The position numbers and the translations under genes are program-made. A stretch of DNA of 64,000 nt from Epiperipatus broadwayi. Its lineage: Eukaryota > Onychophora > Udeonychophora > Euonychophora > Peripatidae. Below the pieces are notes generated by a model. The model did no database searches. It had not been told where the DNA came from and saw only the letters and a list, made by a program, of their open reading frames with translations. Shown one piece after another: positions 22,510-36,679 of the stretch; position 1 is the first letter of the stretch, and each line of letters starts with the position of its first letter. The DNA lies in NCBI GenBank assembly GCA_028023455.1, contig JAQFVV010000348.1, positions 784,401 through 848,400 on the forward strand. Direction: 5' to 3'.

Positions 22510-22760
22510 TATAAAGGTTTCTTGGTGCAGAGTTAGCACATTCGCCTACCATGCTTACAACCTGAGTTTTGAATCTGATCAAAGATCCAACCCAGCTTAC
22601 CATTTAACAGTAGTCAATGAGTATCCAGATATGCTTAGCTAGCATATAAAATAAAAATGAAAAAGTATTCAAACTTTCAACACCTGGAAATTGACAAGCC
22701 TGGTAAGTACTGTCTTTTTCTTCACTGCTCTTCTGTAAAGAGAGGTTGCAGAAGCCTTTG
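22510..22760 (+). mobile_element. tRNA-derived SINE
   Basis: TTGGTGCAGAGTTAGCACATTCGCC resembles a tRNA D-arm/A box (TGGTGCAGAGT against TRGYNNARNNG) and is followed about 35 bp later by GAGTTTTGAATCTG, a degraded B box. A non-tRNA body with CTGGAAATTGACAAGCCTGG follows, ending near 22760. Its GC content is higher than the surroundings. It is a different family from the hammerhead SINE. Confidence 0.6.
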
Positions 22761-24820
22761 AGTTAGGTATTTAAAAAATCCATTTTACGTATTTAAATAG
22801 ATAGAGCAATGAATATAATAGATATAATTATATATTAAATAAACATAAATATATTTATTAAAAAAACAATTGTGAAACTAAAAAAATGAAAAATAAATTA
22901 AAATATAATAAATAAATAAAAAACTCACAGTATAATAAAAAAATTATAACATTAAATCATTTTTCATACTTCCGTGGCAGCAAATAGATTGATAGCTTCT
23001 CTATCATTTATTGTTTTATATAGTCTTTTCTATAGAAATCATTACTAGATGGCATAAATAATTTGTTTAAATTTTTGATTTATAAAAATTATAATTATCT
23101 GCTATTATAATTACAAGTATATTAGTGTAATGCTTTGAATCACAGCAATGTTTGAAATATGCATTCAAAATCCATATCACATTGAGTAGAAACATCTAGT
23201 CCAAGGACTGGCAAACTTTTTATCTCAGTAATCCCTGTGATAACATCATAAATACTTTTTAAATCTATTTTATGAAAGGTTTTTGAATAAAAATAATTAT
23301 CATAGTGTATAATAAACTATTTAAAGACATATATTTATAATTAATCAACCCAACCTAACATTTTTATACTAAACTAAAATTTATTTTTAATGTGAAAAGC
23401 TTGGTGCTTTTTTACTAAATCATTTACAGTAGGTTCATGACTTGTAAGCTTTAATCTTAAGTCTCCTCCTTCATCTAAGTTAAATGTTTCACTGCTTAGT
23501 TGAAAATGCATGGAGTTAATTTTACACATATATAAAAACTTGTAAAATTTGTTAGAAATTTGAGCTAGTTTTTATCATAAAATGTAATTAGTCAAAAAAA
23601 CTATAATACCAAATTTTTTTAGTAAACCTATATTTGGACAATTTCACATATCTTATCAGTTTTCACCAGTTATCTGAGATATTTCTTAATTGAAATATAG
23701 AAAAAGCAAGAAATATGTTTTTAACAACAATTGGAGGAATTTTAAAATGTAACAAAATCCCATTAGCTAGACATGAAAATGACTGCAGAACATATATATA
23801 TATTGTAACCCTGTTCTATTGCACATGGCCTCTATTAAGTATTCTATGTACAGAATTTGTGCTATTCTACTCTAAAAAAATAAAATAAAAGTAATAATAT
23901 TTAACTTGTAAATAGTGCTATCCACTTTGTCTAGCAATATTTTATTTTAATTTTTATAAATTGAGTTATTTTAAAAAAAAAAATTACTATAATAGTTAAG
24001 CTAATGCAGCTGAAGAGGTTTAAAAATAAAAGGAAAAGAACTGATATTTAGTTGTATATGCTATAAGAAATAAAACTAGATAAAATTTAATATTGTCATT
24101 ATAAGCATTTAAAGTCAGTTATTTTAGTTATTGTAAATGTTAGCTTTATTAAAATATTTCTGTGTAATAAATATTTAAAAATGTAATTTATTTATAAGCA
24201 AAAGTTATTAAAGTTTACTAAATTTGGTAACATTAAATGAAGTTACTTTAAATACAATAGAACTCCCCTTGAATATGTGTGTCCTTGAGAAATTAGAGGG
24301 CATACAAGCATTTTTAGTTTTTTACTTTTAAATGTTAAGATAATTATCTTTAAATATCGAATGTTTACAATAAAAGTTAACTAATATATATTAAGGCTAT
24401 AACTTTAAGACTATGCATTTAAAATGCAACAATAGGGACCTCTACAAATCTAAATACAAAATTAATGACTTTAAAAGACAAGAGTGGCCATAAATTTGGG
24501 CAAGAAAGGATTAAATGATATTTTAATACTTCTGATAAGTTTAAATTAAAAAAAAAGGGGGGGGGTTATAATTTTATCTTAGATAATAATCACAAATAAT
24601 TATTATTTGATCTATTTTTATTATTTTAATTTATTAAATCTTTAATTAATAAGTTTCACTTGTTTTTTTTTTGTTGTTTGTCTGTGAGCTTGGATATCAC
24701 TTGAATTTCATCAGTTATATAATTTTTAGTAATTATTTTCATATTGTAACTTATATTTTTTAATTAAGAGGTCATTGATAATTAAGTAGGAGAAATTGAC
24801 TTTGACACATGTCAGCAATG
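22761..24820. other. AT-rich intergenic DNA
   Basis: No supported gene. It contains homopolymer tracts, notably an A9-G9 run near 24548-24566, and a short (TA)n. Confidence 0.4.
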
Positions 24821-24823
24821 GGA

Positions 24824-24864
24824 TATAAAAGTCAGATTGCTATTGTGGGTAGTGGCTCTCATTC
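24824..24864 (+). promoter_or_regulatory. Possible TATA/initiator core promoter
   Basis: TATAAAAG at 24824-24831 is followed about 30 bp later by TCATTCT, an initiator-like pyrimidine-flanked A. The following sequence is less AT-rich and opens a 63-codon frame that ends in low-complexity sequence. No gene was recognised downstream, so this may be chance or part of an old element. Confidence 0.2.
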
Positions 24865-26140
24865 TCTGTTCAACTGACTCCCGTACTGACTGCATCTTTA
24901 ATAATGTTAATTTTTTTTATAACCATTATTTTTTTAAAAAAAAAAACAGCGTAAAATTTATTATTCTTAATCATTTTTCATGGTCAAGTAAACAATTTTT
25001 AAGGTATCTTGATTTTATATTGTCTTAATTCAATTATGAGCTTTCTATTTTATAATTAAATGCTTTGAGGGAATATTAACTTAAGAATGGCACAGTTTCA
25101 GCAATTTTATTTTAAAATAAATTACCTCACAAACCAGGTGAAAATCATTATATTTAAAATCATAACAATTTTTTTACTTTTTTATCTCTTATTACTATCA
25201 GCCATCAACTTACGGAAGAGAGTACAATCATTGTGCTGTAGAGATATATTTTCAAATGCTATCAATGCCCTCCCTTATCTCAATTTTACCAGCTCATATC
25301 TATTTATCAGTTAAAATAACTCAGCCTACTCTCCCTCTTCATATGCATACATTTTATGAAGAGACTTCACTTACCAGCTGAGCCAGAGTCATCAAACATC
25401 TGAATTTCTACATTATTGACAGTTCAATCTTTCATTATTCCACTTTCATGCTATGTAGAGACTGGTTTTTACATTCTCTTTCAAGATCCTGTAGAAGAGT
25501 GAACAATCTTTGCACTATATATATATATTTTAAATTTTTAGCTTTTATCAGTGCCTCTCACATCTCATATTTCAAAACGTCTTTGGTATTATATTTTAAC
25601 TGATGCTAATTGTTGCAAAAAAATGAAAAGATGACAGTAACAACAAAAAATATACAATGAACACAAACAGTATATATTGTCAGTGATAGTGTTTGGGGTG
25701 GGGGCAGTGTTAGAAAATTATATCTTAACTCTTGTAGTAGGTTAGACAATCAGCATCATCAACTAGATATAAACAAAATATGAATTTCAGTATACCATTC
25801 ACTCTAATATTGTTTTATATGTGAGTAACAAATAAATATCACAACATGGAAACCTCCTCATCTTCACATTTTACCCTAAGCTTAAGTAGTAAAATAATAT
25901 AGAGAATATTAAAAATAATTTCCTGTATGTTTCTTAACCCAATTCTTATAATACAATACAATAAAGTTCTAGATATTTTTAAACTACTTTTTGCTATGAT
26001 AAATACATTAGTATATAAGAGAATAAATTTGTATTTCTAATATATTAAATTCAAAATAGAAAGCAGTGGCATAAAGTAATCTTACTTTTTAAATAGAATT
26101 GGAAAAACTTTATAACTTGGAATAACAGTAATACTATTTT
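24865..26140. other. AT-rich intergenic DNA with two diverged direct repeats
   Basis: Around 25.2-25.31 kb and 25.49-25.6 kb there are similar stretches (GAAGAGAGTACAATC versus GAAGAGTGAACAATC, then TATATTTT and ATCAATGCC versus ATCAGTGCC). They look like old copies of one repeat. No gene is supported. Confidence 0.35.
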
Positions 26141-26144
26141 GATT

Positions 26145-26251
26145 ATGTCAGTTTTTGTCTGATCACCAAAGTTAAGTATTGTTAGGTTCAGTTAATACTT
26201 GGTTGGATTATCATTTTGAGAACCTTGAAAGCTGTAGGCTCATTCATTTGG
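26145..26251 (+). pseudogene. 5S rRNA-derived sequence
   Basis: GTCTGATCACCAAAGTTAAG, then GTTCAGTTAATACTTGGTTGG, then GAACCTTGAAAGCTGTAGGC, match in order the middle and 3' end of eukaryotic 5S rRNA, including the internal control region (box A, IE, box C). The 5' third is unrecognisable and the loop bases are mutated. It is a single copy, so either a 5S pseudogene or the head of a 5S-type (SINE3) retroposon. It is not a working gene. Confidence 0.75.
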
Positions 26252-29200
26252 TCACATTTATTTAAAGTGACAATTGGTTATTCTGATGATTATTATTTTA
26301 AATTTGTTAACATACTTGAAGTAATAAATGGTTTTAAATGTAGCATATATAATTTGGAATAAATTTAATAACAATAAATAATTTGATAATTAGACAAATA
26401 GCAGGTATTGTTGTAGCTTAGTTTTTGAAATTTGATGAAATCTTATTTCAAAGCTAGCATTCTGTTGACAAAATGTATATTATTTTTTTCCTAATATTCC
26501 CAACTTCAGTTTTGCTATCATTGGAATATTGAAAATGAAACTTGGATGTTATGAATAGTCACAATAACTTTCATAATCCTTTCAAGACTATCTTTTTTGA
26601 TCTTTATTTACTTGAATGATTTCCTATCAGCTCCTATACCTGAAATCTGAAAAAATATTTGACATTTTTTTAATTATGAATATATTTATGTTAACATAAA
26701 ACTACAAAGAGTTGTTTTATACTCTTTATAAATGTATTTAAAAAATAATAATAAACAAACAAATAAAATCTTTATTTTTATAATATCACTATCGAACATT
26801 TTTTTATAGATAATAACTTGTAATCTTTATTTACTAAACTACATTTTAATATCATTTTCTCATTTTTGAAAATGTAAATTTTCTTGACACATTTTCGATT
26901 GATTTTTAAATAATGTAATCCTCCAACTTTATATATAAAAACATATTTACGAAGTTAATACTATATCTGGGGATAGCACTTCATTACCAGTTGGACTTCC
27001 AAGATTTAGACTGGGGTAAGCAGCCTACCATCTGAATATGCATTAAAAGAAAATATAATAAACATAGCTCAGTAACTAAGAATAATTAGCAATAACATTT
27101 AATATACAGTAGTTAAAAGAACAGTTTCACAAGCTTGGGCAATTATCAATATACAAAGATTAATAACTCATAAATACATGTAATGATAATATAAATATTT
27201 ATTACATTGAATCTAAAGGTCTACAAAAATTATAAAAGGTTTGAGAGACTTACATTCCAATCCTAGATTATCTACAGAGATAGATCTCTCTGGGATGATA
27301 CTCCACAAATTCCCTGCCTAATTTTTCAGGTCTTTTTATATTCATAATTTTCTAGAATGCAACATCATTGGGGGGAATAATTAATTTGTTATCTGGCAAA
27401 GAAATTTTGTATCTGCATTTTTTCTATTACGGTTGACTTAAAATTGCAACTTTTCAATTATGTAATTAGGAACATTTTCTAATTAAGGCATTAATCTTTT
27501 AATTACTCATTTCGTTTAATTACAATCTTATACATATATTTAGATTTATTTTAGATTCTGATTATTTCTGCAGATAGTTTGTACATATACTGAAATACAT
27601 TTGATATTTATACAGATAAAAAATGCATATCATTTTCATTCTAAGATAAAAAAGCATATTCAATATTTAACAAATTATACATTTGCCAGATATTGCAATA
27701 AGTTAATATTTTCTAAACATGAAGAGAAAATAATTTTCAATATATATATATATAGTGGTCTTAATTAATTTGGAGAATGTTGAATAAATTATTCTGTCTT
27801 TTAAAATTATCCAGCATTTTTATAGATTTTTGTACTACATTGATACTTAGCTAGGTTCATTTTTGCTTTGCATTTTAGAACTCATTTTTGCAACTCCATT
27901 GCATGCTGGTAAATTTATTATATTCAACAATATCATGTTATTTTTATTTGTTTTTCATTATACTGTAGTTTGTATTTAGATGATTTTATAAGAGAATTAT
28001 TTTAAATTTTAATATAAGTACGCTATCACTCTTTCTATAGCAGTGATATAAGTTCACTTAGTAATACTTGTCTATGTTTTCTGTCTTGCATAGTCTAAAA
28101 ACATACCTTCTAGCTGCTTTTCAAAGTCACATTCCTTTTTTAATTCTCACAGTACAATATTATACTCTAGGATGTTTTCATTTCGCAACTACATTCTATT
28201 CCAGAAGCAAAATGATGCTATATATTTTGAAATTGTTGATTTGAAGTAAAGATTTAGCTTCTGTAGCAACTCTTTGTGGAGTGGATCTTCAGGCATTTTC
28301 CTCCACATTGTACTGTTATTAACATTTAACAACATTATTATGCTATTCGGCATTTTGTATGTCTACATTGCCCCAACTGATGCATTACACAAATTCTTTA
28401 TACAGGTTCTTGAGACTGTACCAATTGATATGTACAAGGTCAGATTCAGCTAAGTCAGCTATATACTTATTAATAAATTTTTGGAAAATAAATACTCAAA
28501 TTTAAACTTATCAAAAAGTTTATTACTCGATATATAGTATTAGTAAATGTTAGTATTTCACTAACAACTTGCTGACTTGTTTTGAATTAAATTAACTAGC
28601 ATATACAAGTAGAGAATCTTCTTGCATTTCACCTATAATTGTATTTATTTTTCTCATTTATAGTTCATATGCAAACAGTTTTTTATAGTGTTGAATTATA
28701 ATGCTGCATTTTGTTTCATTGCATTTTATTCTATACTGTCAACCTTTCACTGTTAATTCTGCATTATATGTATTCTTCAGTATACTAAACTATTTATGCA
28801 CAGCTGTATTACTTACATTGCACCATGTATACAATACTGTTCACACCCACATCTGGATTTGCAATTTTGTTTAACATTTTTCTAATTTGCATAATTATTT
28901 TCTTTTTATAACTTTGCATATTAGCATATCTATATTATTTTCAATTTTGTATAATTTTAATTATTATGCATATTATTTTTTTCTAGAGTGAAATTATTTT
29001 TATACATTAATAGTATTCAGCTTTTAGTCAACATATAACAAGCTTTGTATTAAATTGTCGTAGTTACATATATTTATGTATAGGTTTTTATTAATAGTTT
29101 TCTATTTGTTTAATAAGTGAAACCATGATTGTGAAAAAAAATTGTAAAAAGTTTTGTAATTTTTATTAATATCTTTATTGCTAGAAATGTTATTCTATAT

Positions 29201-29260
29201 TTATTATAATTACTAATATATTATTAAGCTTAATATATTAAAATTAATATATATATATAT
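26252..29260. other. AT-rich intergenic DNA
   Basis: About 3 kb without a supported gene. The 28.0-28.9 kb part is T-rich with scattered moderate-complexity stretches, which may be an old LINE or LTR remnant that I cannot classify. Confidence 0.35.
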
Positions 29261-30170
29261 ATATTGATGGGATGGGTAGTTTAAGGTGGTATCAGTGATG
29301 TGATCATACCCAGGGTGAAGGCAAATATCAACCCCAAGTACAAAATATTTCAGTTAATGAAGTAAGATTATAAAATACATAAGTATTTTACATAAATAAG
29401 ATTATAAAACACATACGATAAAAGATTAAAATAATAAAGTAAAGTAATGTTTAGATATAATATTCAAGGATATTGAGATATTTCAAGTAAGTATGAAGTA
29501 ATATATCAAAAAGATATATAAACAATATTATATATTACAAAGATAGCATGAGAGAGCTTGATATCTCTCTGAGAGATCAGCTCAGTTAAGTCCTTAGAGC
29601 AACTATAAATATCATTAACCAAATTCACCAGCATTAAAATAAAAGTACTCATTCAAAAGAAACACTATTCATCATCATGACTGATCCAACAATCAAACTA
29701 CATCAACAGACAATCTTGTGACTGAATTTGAACAATAAAAAATATAAATCAGCAGTCAATCTGGTGACTGGATTGGAAATGGATCTTCTGTAGATCAGTT
29801 TAACTATTGAGTCTTTTTCAGTTTGGGCAATTATTTAAACATAACTTTGGATGCACCACTTAAGTGCTAATCCTTCAGAGTACATTACCAGAAAAATCTA
29901 AACAATAATGATGGGATACTAAAACATGCTGATCATCATCAATGCTCTAGCCACTTAGTACCATACTGGCCAACTATAAACTTAATATTTAATAAGACTA
30001 AACTAAAATAAAATGTAGTGTAGGGGCTTTAATGAATATAATCTTAGTGCCATACAAGGACAGTGTCACACTGGAATGCCCCTTGCACTAAATACATATC
30101 CATTCATATATTCAGCCATCATACTCAAATTTAGCTCAGAACAACAAGTTTATTAATAATAATAAAATAA
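29261..30170. other. Moderate-complexity block of unknown origin
   Basis: This block (GATGGGATGGGTAG to about CATATTCAGCCATC) is visibly less AT-rich than both flanks and full of CA/TG-type sequence like the interiors of the LTRs at 31.9 and 34.8 kb. No frame is coding. It may be an old LTR of another family. Confidence 0.3.
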
Positions 30171-31891
30171 TAATTACTATACACGACTCAAGTTATTACA
30201 TTATGATTTACATTTATGTTCCATATAGGCACAAAGATGTGAATTTTACTACTACATGAATTTGTTGACCTAAAATAATTATTAAAAAAATGAATAAATT
30301 TTACATATTTGTCCTATTTGACAAGCATTGCTATATATACACACATATATGTATGTGTGTGTAATTTTTGAACATATTTGACCTGTTACAAAATAACATT
30401 TTTAGTTGTCACTTTCAAATTGTCAAAATAATAAATGGCATTATTTTTTATAATATGTAATAACATATTTAACATACATGTGTGTGCATATTGAATTAAA
30501 GGCACAGACTACATATATTTTAATTTTTTACAATAATAAAAGCTATTCAAAATATACTTTTCATAATTAATTCAATATTAAAAGTATAAAAAAAAATTGT
30601 GAATCATGTTATTTAATTCTTTCATGGTTCATAATAAAAGTTTTCCTTTTTAAATAAACATCTTTAATAATATTCCTTCAACAAATGATTATTTGAAAAT
30701 CATATTGTTTTATATATATCTCATGATCACAGATTGCTTTTTTAAAAGATTTTAAAATATCTTTTAAATGTTAATTCTGACTCTTAGATTTTTTTTAATC
30801 CAAGCAGAGTTATTTATGTGTATTACTCTGTTTAAAAAATATAGAGTTTAAACAATTTAAGATAATAATATTCTATATTATATATCTCATTTTTAGAATG
30901 TCTTTTTTTAAAAAAAAATTATTTAAAACAACTCATATATGTGAAGTATTGTGTTTGTCTGTGTTTTCTTGAATGTATACACAGTAGCATACATCTACTA
31001 ATTCTTTGTCAAGCTGATGGGTAAGTATCATCATCAGGAAAGTATAGTTCAGGCAATTGTCAGCATTGGGGAAGGCATAATCAGGTGTGATGGCCTTCAA
31101 TCAGTTCCCTACTCTCTAGGATTTGATTAGTTTCAGGGCAACAAACTGTTTTGTATTTGATAGATTTCAGAAAGTAGCTGTTTTCTTAGCACACATCTGT
31201 TACTATGAATTTCAATACAAAGAAGTGGGTCATTTTCCTCTATGTGAATTCAATGTACACCAGTGAACAGCTTATCTTTGCATTTTTACATCTTCATACT
31301 ACTTTTTATATAACTCTGCTAGCCATCTCCGCAGCTAGCTTTACTGTTGCCATTCTCTGCTACAGTTACCAACAAACTGCAGTTAACTCTTACAAAAATA
31401 TTAGCCAAACTACAAACCAGACTCTCTTTAAAAATATTGCTATCCAAAGTGAACTGATATTTTTATCAGTCCTTTTTATAAGAGTCATCTGAGGTGATAA
31501 AAATATTTTAATTGAAAACAGTTTTTTTCTGTCTAATCCTTATCTTGATTAAAATCAATTTTAATCTTTTCAAATCACTTTAATAACAAGCTATTTTTAG
31601 AACCGAAGGTGTGATCTACAGATTTTTAGTTAGATAGAGCATTAATTAAAAGACTTCAAAAATAAATAATAGATTTTTTTACAATTATCAGAAACATGCT
31701 TGTTTTTAAATTCAAAATCAGAATACAAGATTAATTTATTTAGACCTTTTTAAATGTTTTAATTTATAATAAAATTTTGTTTAAATCCAGAGTTATTTAA
31801 TCATTTATTTATTATTTTTATTTCAGGAAATGTAGAAAATATCTACAAAATTTTTGTCTATGTTTATTTCTATTTTTCCTTAACTTTATAT
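30171..31891. other. AT-rich intergenic DNA
   Basis: No supported gene. A 95-codon frame at 31205-31492 has hydrophobic stretches but no recognisable domain or splice context, and I did not accept it. Confidence 0.35.
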
Positions 31892-33647
31892 TGTACTGAT
31901 ATCCTACCGTACATACGTAAATAATTTTGTTAAAAAAAAAATTAAAAATTATTAAAATAAATTATCAATCAGTTTGAAAAGTTGAAATAAATTTAGAAAG
32001 GTTTAAAGAATTTTCATTTTAACTGGGCAAAGGAAATTTTCAAAAGTCTAAAGAGTTTTTTTTATTAATTAAACAAAATGCAGAAAGCAAAAGTCTAAAG
32101 AATTTTTTGTATTATTGTTGTTAGTTTAAAGAAAATATTGTTCATAAAAGGTATAAATGATTGATTAAAAAAAACAAAAGAAAGTTAAAGATGACAGTTT
32201 AAAAATATAGAATATTTATAAAGTTAAAAGCACTCTCTCTCATTCAAATTTTAAAAAAAAGGTACTTTTAGAAATATATATATATGTGATAGTAAACAAA
32301 GAAATGACAAATGATAAATGCGTGTATATGTGCATGTTAAAATAATATTGAAAAACACATGAAAATAAATATTAAAATAAATAAATTCAGCAATAACTAC
32401 TGATTGAAAACAACATGTTTGCAATGCTATTTAATTAAGAAAGAATCTATAAACAACAACTCTTATCAATTGAAATCTAAAGCAGTGGATATGGATTTTT
32501 GCTGGCGGCTACCTAAACAGACTACAAAAAATGACAACAGGTCATTAATAGACCTAAATTTTCACATGTAAGTCAGTTTTGGATCAGTCAATTCATCTAG
32601 TCAGTTCAATCTATGAGTTCAATTCATCAATCAGTCATGCATTGTTAACAGTTTTATTGGAACATATGATGAACTTCAAACCTTGTCCAAATTACCAGTA
32701 CTCTGCCTGAGATGAAGTAACAGGCACCCAGTAAGTGAGCCACCAGAATATCTACTGTCTTAATAATAGTGCCACAAACTAAATAACTGTACTCAACCTT
32801 AATAAAAGAAGTAACCAGGATTGTCAATCAACAGAAATCCTCTGCAGAAGTATAAATCCATCCAGCTGGTAATAAAACAAATCAGAAACACACTGGAAAC
32901 ACAGGAAGCAAACAACCAAAATCTCCATGTTCCAAAAACCTAGGTAATTAATAACTTTCTTATTTCCATTTATAAATTCAAAGCAGTCATTGCCATCCAT
33001 AAAGCCTCCAGAGTCAGTAATACATGAACTCTATTGCATGCACAAAGAACTGTTGATGTGCGTGTTGGTTTGAATGCCTTATATTTAATATTTATCATAC
33101 TATTTAATACTTTTGTCATTTAATGTTGTTAAATTATATTTTTACGTGTATTTAAAATGTGTATGTGTGGTCATATATAAATACCATAAATGTTCATGTT
33201 AGTTAAAATATCTGAAAGTAGTTTAAAACTTTAATAATTAGTGTTTAATTAAAATAAATTGTCTTTTAAACTTAATATTTGTCAGTCAATTCTTTTTACT
33301 ATTAATTAAAACAATTTTGTCCTTTGTATTATGTTGCTGGGATATTTTGAGCATTGGATTATGGGCCTACTGTCCAAATACGTTAATTCTAGAAACTAGC
33401 TGGCACCCAGGGTTTACTCCAAAACAAATAAAGTGCTTGGATAGTAGGGGTTTGAATCTAGCAGTTGAGGTGGGCCACGGTCTTGAAATGTGATTGTGTT
33501 ATGCATTGCATAGCTTGGTCTGACTGTTGGTATTGTTGTTAGCTCTGCTATTGATGATATTCTCCCCTCTGCTTGGAGAGCCGGTTCATTCACGTAATAT
33601 TTATAATATAAAATTATAAATTTACAATAAATAAGGTTTAAACCCAG
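31892..33647 (+). repeat. 5' LTR of a non-autonomous LTR retrotransposon (family B)
   Basis: This starts TGTACTGATATCCT and matches 34828 onward in order through to AGGTTTAAACCCAG. Relative to the other two copies the last ~55 bp are missing or replaced, so a primer-binding site cannot be identified. The 5' flank is TATAT. It carries no coding frame. Confidence 0.8.
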
Positions 33648-34827
33648 AACTGCCCAATAAAGTTTAAAAGTTAGTAAATGGATGGAGTGATAAATGGAAA
33701 TAAACAAAGGACTGGAAATGGATAATGAATTTAATGAAAAAGAAACTTTTGATGTAGGTGATAAACCTAAATCAGAGAATCTGTTATTTAAAGCTAAAAA
33801 TAATAGGTTGTTTTCATAAATAATAACAAGGAGGCTTCATTGGATAAAAGATTTTTTTCCTCCATGCACATTAAGAAGAAAAATGTTCATAAATAAATAG
33901 GTCAAATAAAATCAATAAAGTCAAGTTAAATAAAAGTATAATATATCTGTAAAAAATAATAAATAAAGTAGCGTAATAAAATAAAAGTTTGTTTTGAATA
34001 CACGTAAGTCAATAAAAGGAAGTAAATAAATGGTTTAAAGTAATCAAGTCAAATAAAAATATTTGTAGAAAAATAATAAGTTAGCATAATAAAATAAAAT
34101 AGTTTTTTTCTGAATACACGCAACTTAAGAAATATGTTAAAATAATGTTCATAATAGTTTTAAAATAATATTGTAAGATTAATATAAATAAATAATATAA
34201 ATGCAAATCTAAGTTAGGAGTATATACGAGATTGAAATTAATTGAAAGGAGGGTAGGAAGTATAGAAATAAGTTTTAGGAAAAGTTGAAGCTGTTGGCTG
34301 GATGAAATTAGCACCTGTAACGGACTTATCAGTGATCATTCCTCTTTTAAAATGCGCACTGGGAACAACCAGCATAAGCTGTGAATCGCTTCCTTGGGGG
34401 AGAATTCCCATATTTCATATTCCAAAGCGTAAGTCAGATTGGACAGTTGATGAATCCTGTCATTCGCAGCGACTTTTCTCTTCACAACATCCAGTCAAGA
34501 GAACTGGCACACGAAGCTTCATTTTTCACACATGTAAGTCGGTATAAGCCAGCGAATCTGCATCTGCTTCGTTTCCAAAAGATCCTTGCATCACCAGAAA
34601 TAGTGCTATCCTTATGGTCATTATCCAGTACTAAGATCATTGTAAGCAATGTTGCCAGCATTGAAAGAAAAAAAGTATAATTGACGATTGCCCTTAGCAT
34701 GTAAAGTGTCAGATATTAGAAAGTAAACTTAGAAAAATAATAAATAATTTAAGATTTAATAAAGAATTTAATCAGAGATAAAATGGTCAACTGGACACAT
34801 TTTAGTCTTGTTGGGGGAGTGGAGTAA
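33648..34827 (+). mobile_element. LTR element interior, no gag-pol recognised
   Basis: Only about 1.2 kb separates the two LTRs. The right end is GGGGGAGTGGAGTAA (34813-34827), a polypurine tract placed directly before the TG of the 3' LTR, as expected for plus-strand priming. Two overlapping frames of 81 and 99 codons lie at 34302-34680 in a higher-GC patch, but neither shows protease, RT, RNase H or integrase motifs. This is therefore either a large internal deletion or a LARD-like non-autonomous element mobilised by a partner. Confidence 0.65.
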
Positions 34828-36656
34828 TGTACTGGTATCCTATTGTACATACATAAATAATTTTGTTAAAAAAAAATAAAAATTATTAAAATAAATTATC
34901 AATCAGTTTGAAAAGTTGAAATAAATTTAGAAAGATTTAAAGAATTTTCATTTTAAAAGGGCAAAGGAAATCTCCAAAAGTCTAAAGAGTTTTTTTTTAT
35001 TAATTAAAGAAAACGCAGAAAGCAAAAGTCTAAAAAAAATTTGTTGTTATTGTTGTTAGTTTAAAGAAAATATTGATCATAAAAGTTATAAATGATTGAT
35101 TAGAAAAAAAAAAGAAAGTTAAAGATGACAGTTTAAAAATATAGAATGTTTATAAAGTTAAAAGCACTCTCTCTCTCTCTCTCATTCAAATTAAAAAAAA
35201 AAGGTAATCATAAATTTAAACAACGAGTACTTTTAGAAATATATAAAGAAATGATAAATGTGTGTACATGTGCATGTTAAAATAATATTGAAAAACACAT
35301 GAAAATAAATATTAAAATAAATAAATTCAGCAATAACTACTGATTGAAAACAACACATTTGCAATGCTATTTAATTAAGAAATAATCTATAAACAAGAAT
35401 GTAATTAAACTCTTATCAATTGAAATCGAAAGCAGTGGATAATGGATTTTTGCTGGTGGCTACAAAAACAGACTACAAAAAATGACAACAGGTCGTTACG
35501 TAAATAGACCTAAATTTTCACACACAAGTCAGTTTTGGATCAGTCAATTCATCTGGTCAGTTCAATCTATGAGTTCAATTAGTCAGTCAGTCACGCATTG
35601 TTAACAGCTTCATTGGAACATACGATGAACTTCAAACCTTGTCCAAATACCAGTACTTTGCCTGAGATGAAGTAACAGCTGCCCAATAAGTGAGAGCCAC
35701 CAGAATATCTACTGTCTTAATAATAGTGCCACGAAATAAATAACTGCCCTCAACCTTAATAAAAGAAGTAACCAGGATCGTCAATCAACAGAAATCCTCC
35801 GCAGAAGCATAAATCCAGCTGGCTGGTAATAAAACAAGTCATAAACACACTGGAAACACAGGAAGCAAACAGCCAAAATCTCCATGCTCCAAAAACCTAG
35901 GTAATTAATAACTTTCTTATTTCCACTTATAAATTCAAAGTAGTCATTGCCATTCCTAAAGCCTCCAGAGTCAGTAATACATGAACTCTATCGCATGCAC
36001 AAAGAACTATTGATGTGCGTGTTGGTTGAATGCCTTATTTTTAATATTTATCATACTATTTAATACTTTTGTCATTTAATGTTGTTAAATTATATTTTCA
36101 TGTGTATTTAAAACATGTGTACATGGTCATATATAAATACCATAAATGTTCATGTTAGTTAAAATATCTAAAAGTAGTTTAAAACTTTAATAGTTAGTGT
36201 TTAATTAAAATAAATTGTCTTTTAAACTTAATATTTGTCGGTTAGTTCTTTTTACCATTAATTAAAACAATTTTGTCCTTTGTATTATGTTGCTGAGATA
36301 TTTTGCGCACTGGATTATGGGCCTACTGTCCAAACACATTAGTTCTAGAAACTAGCTGGCACCCGGAGTTTACTCCGAAACAAATAAAGTGCTTAGATAG
36401 TAGGGGTTTGAATCTAGCAGTCGAGGTGGGCTATGGTCTAGAAATGTGATCGTGTTATGCATTGCATAGCTTGGTCTGACTGTGGGTATTGTTGTTAGCT
36501 CTGCTATTGATATTCTCCCCTCTGCTCGGAGAACCGGTTCGTTCATGTAATATTTATAATATAAAATTATAAATTTATGATAAATAAGGTTTAAACCCAG
36601 TTAAACCGAGTAAATAGAGTACGCTGAATTTTCTACTTCTCAGACCCACCACAACA
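34828..36656 (+). repeat. 3' LTR of the family B element
   Basis: This starts TGTACTGGTATCCT immediately after the polypurine tract and ends near CCACCACAACA. It is similar throughout to 31892-33647, with small indels such as an expanded (CT)n near 35166-35183. A further (TA)n begins just past the end; TATAT follows two bases later and could be the partner of the 5' flank TATAT. Confidence 0.75.
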
Positions 36657-36679
36657 TGTATATATATATATAAAACTGG

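Noticed and set aside
24837-25314. Two short frames after a TATA-like box
   Set aside because: They become low complexity and lack any domain; the TATA box alone is weak evidence.
31205-31492. 95-codon plus-strand frame with hydrophobic segments
   Set aside because: No recognisable domain, no splice or promoter context, and Leu/Ile/Phe-rich composition typical of chance frames in AT-rich DNA.
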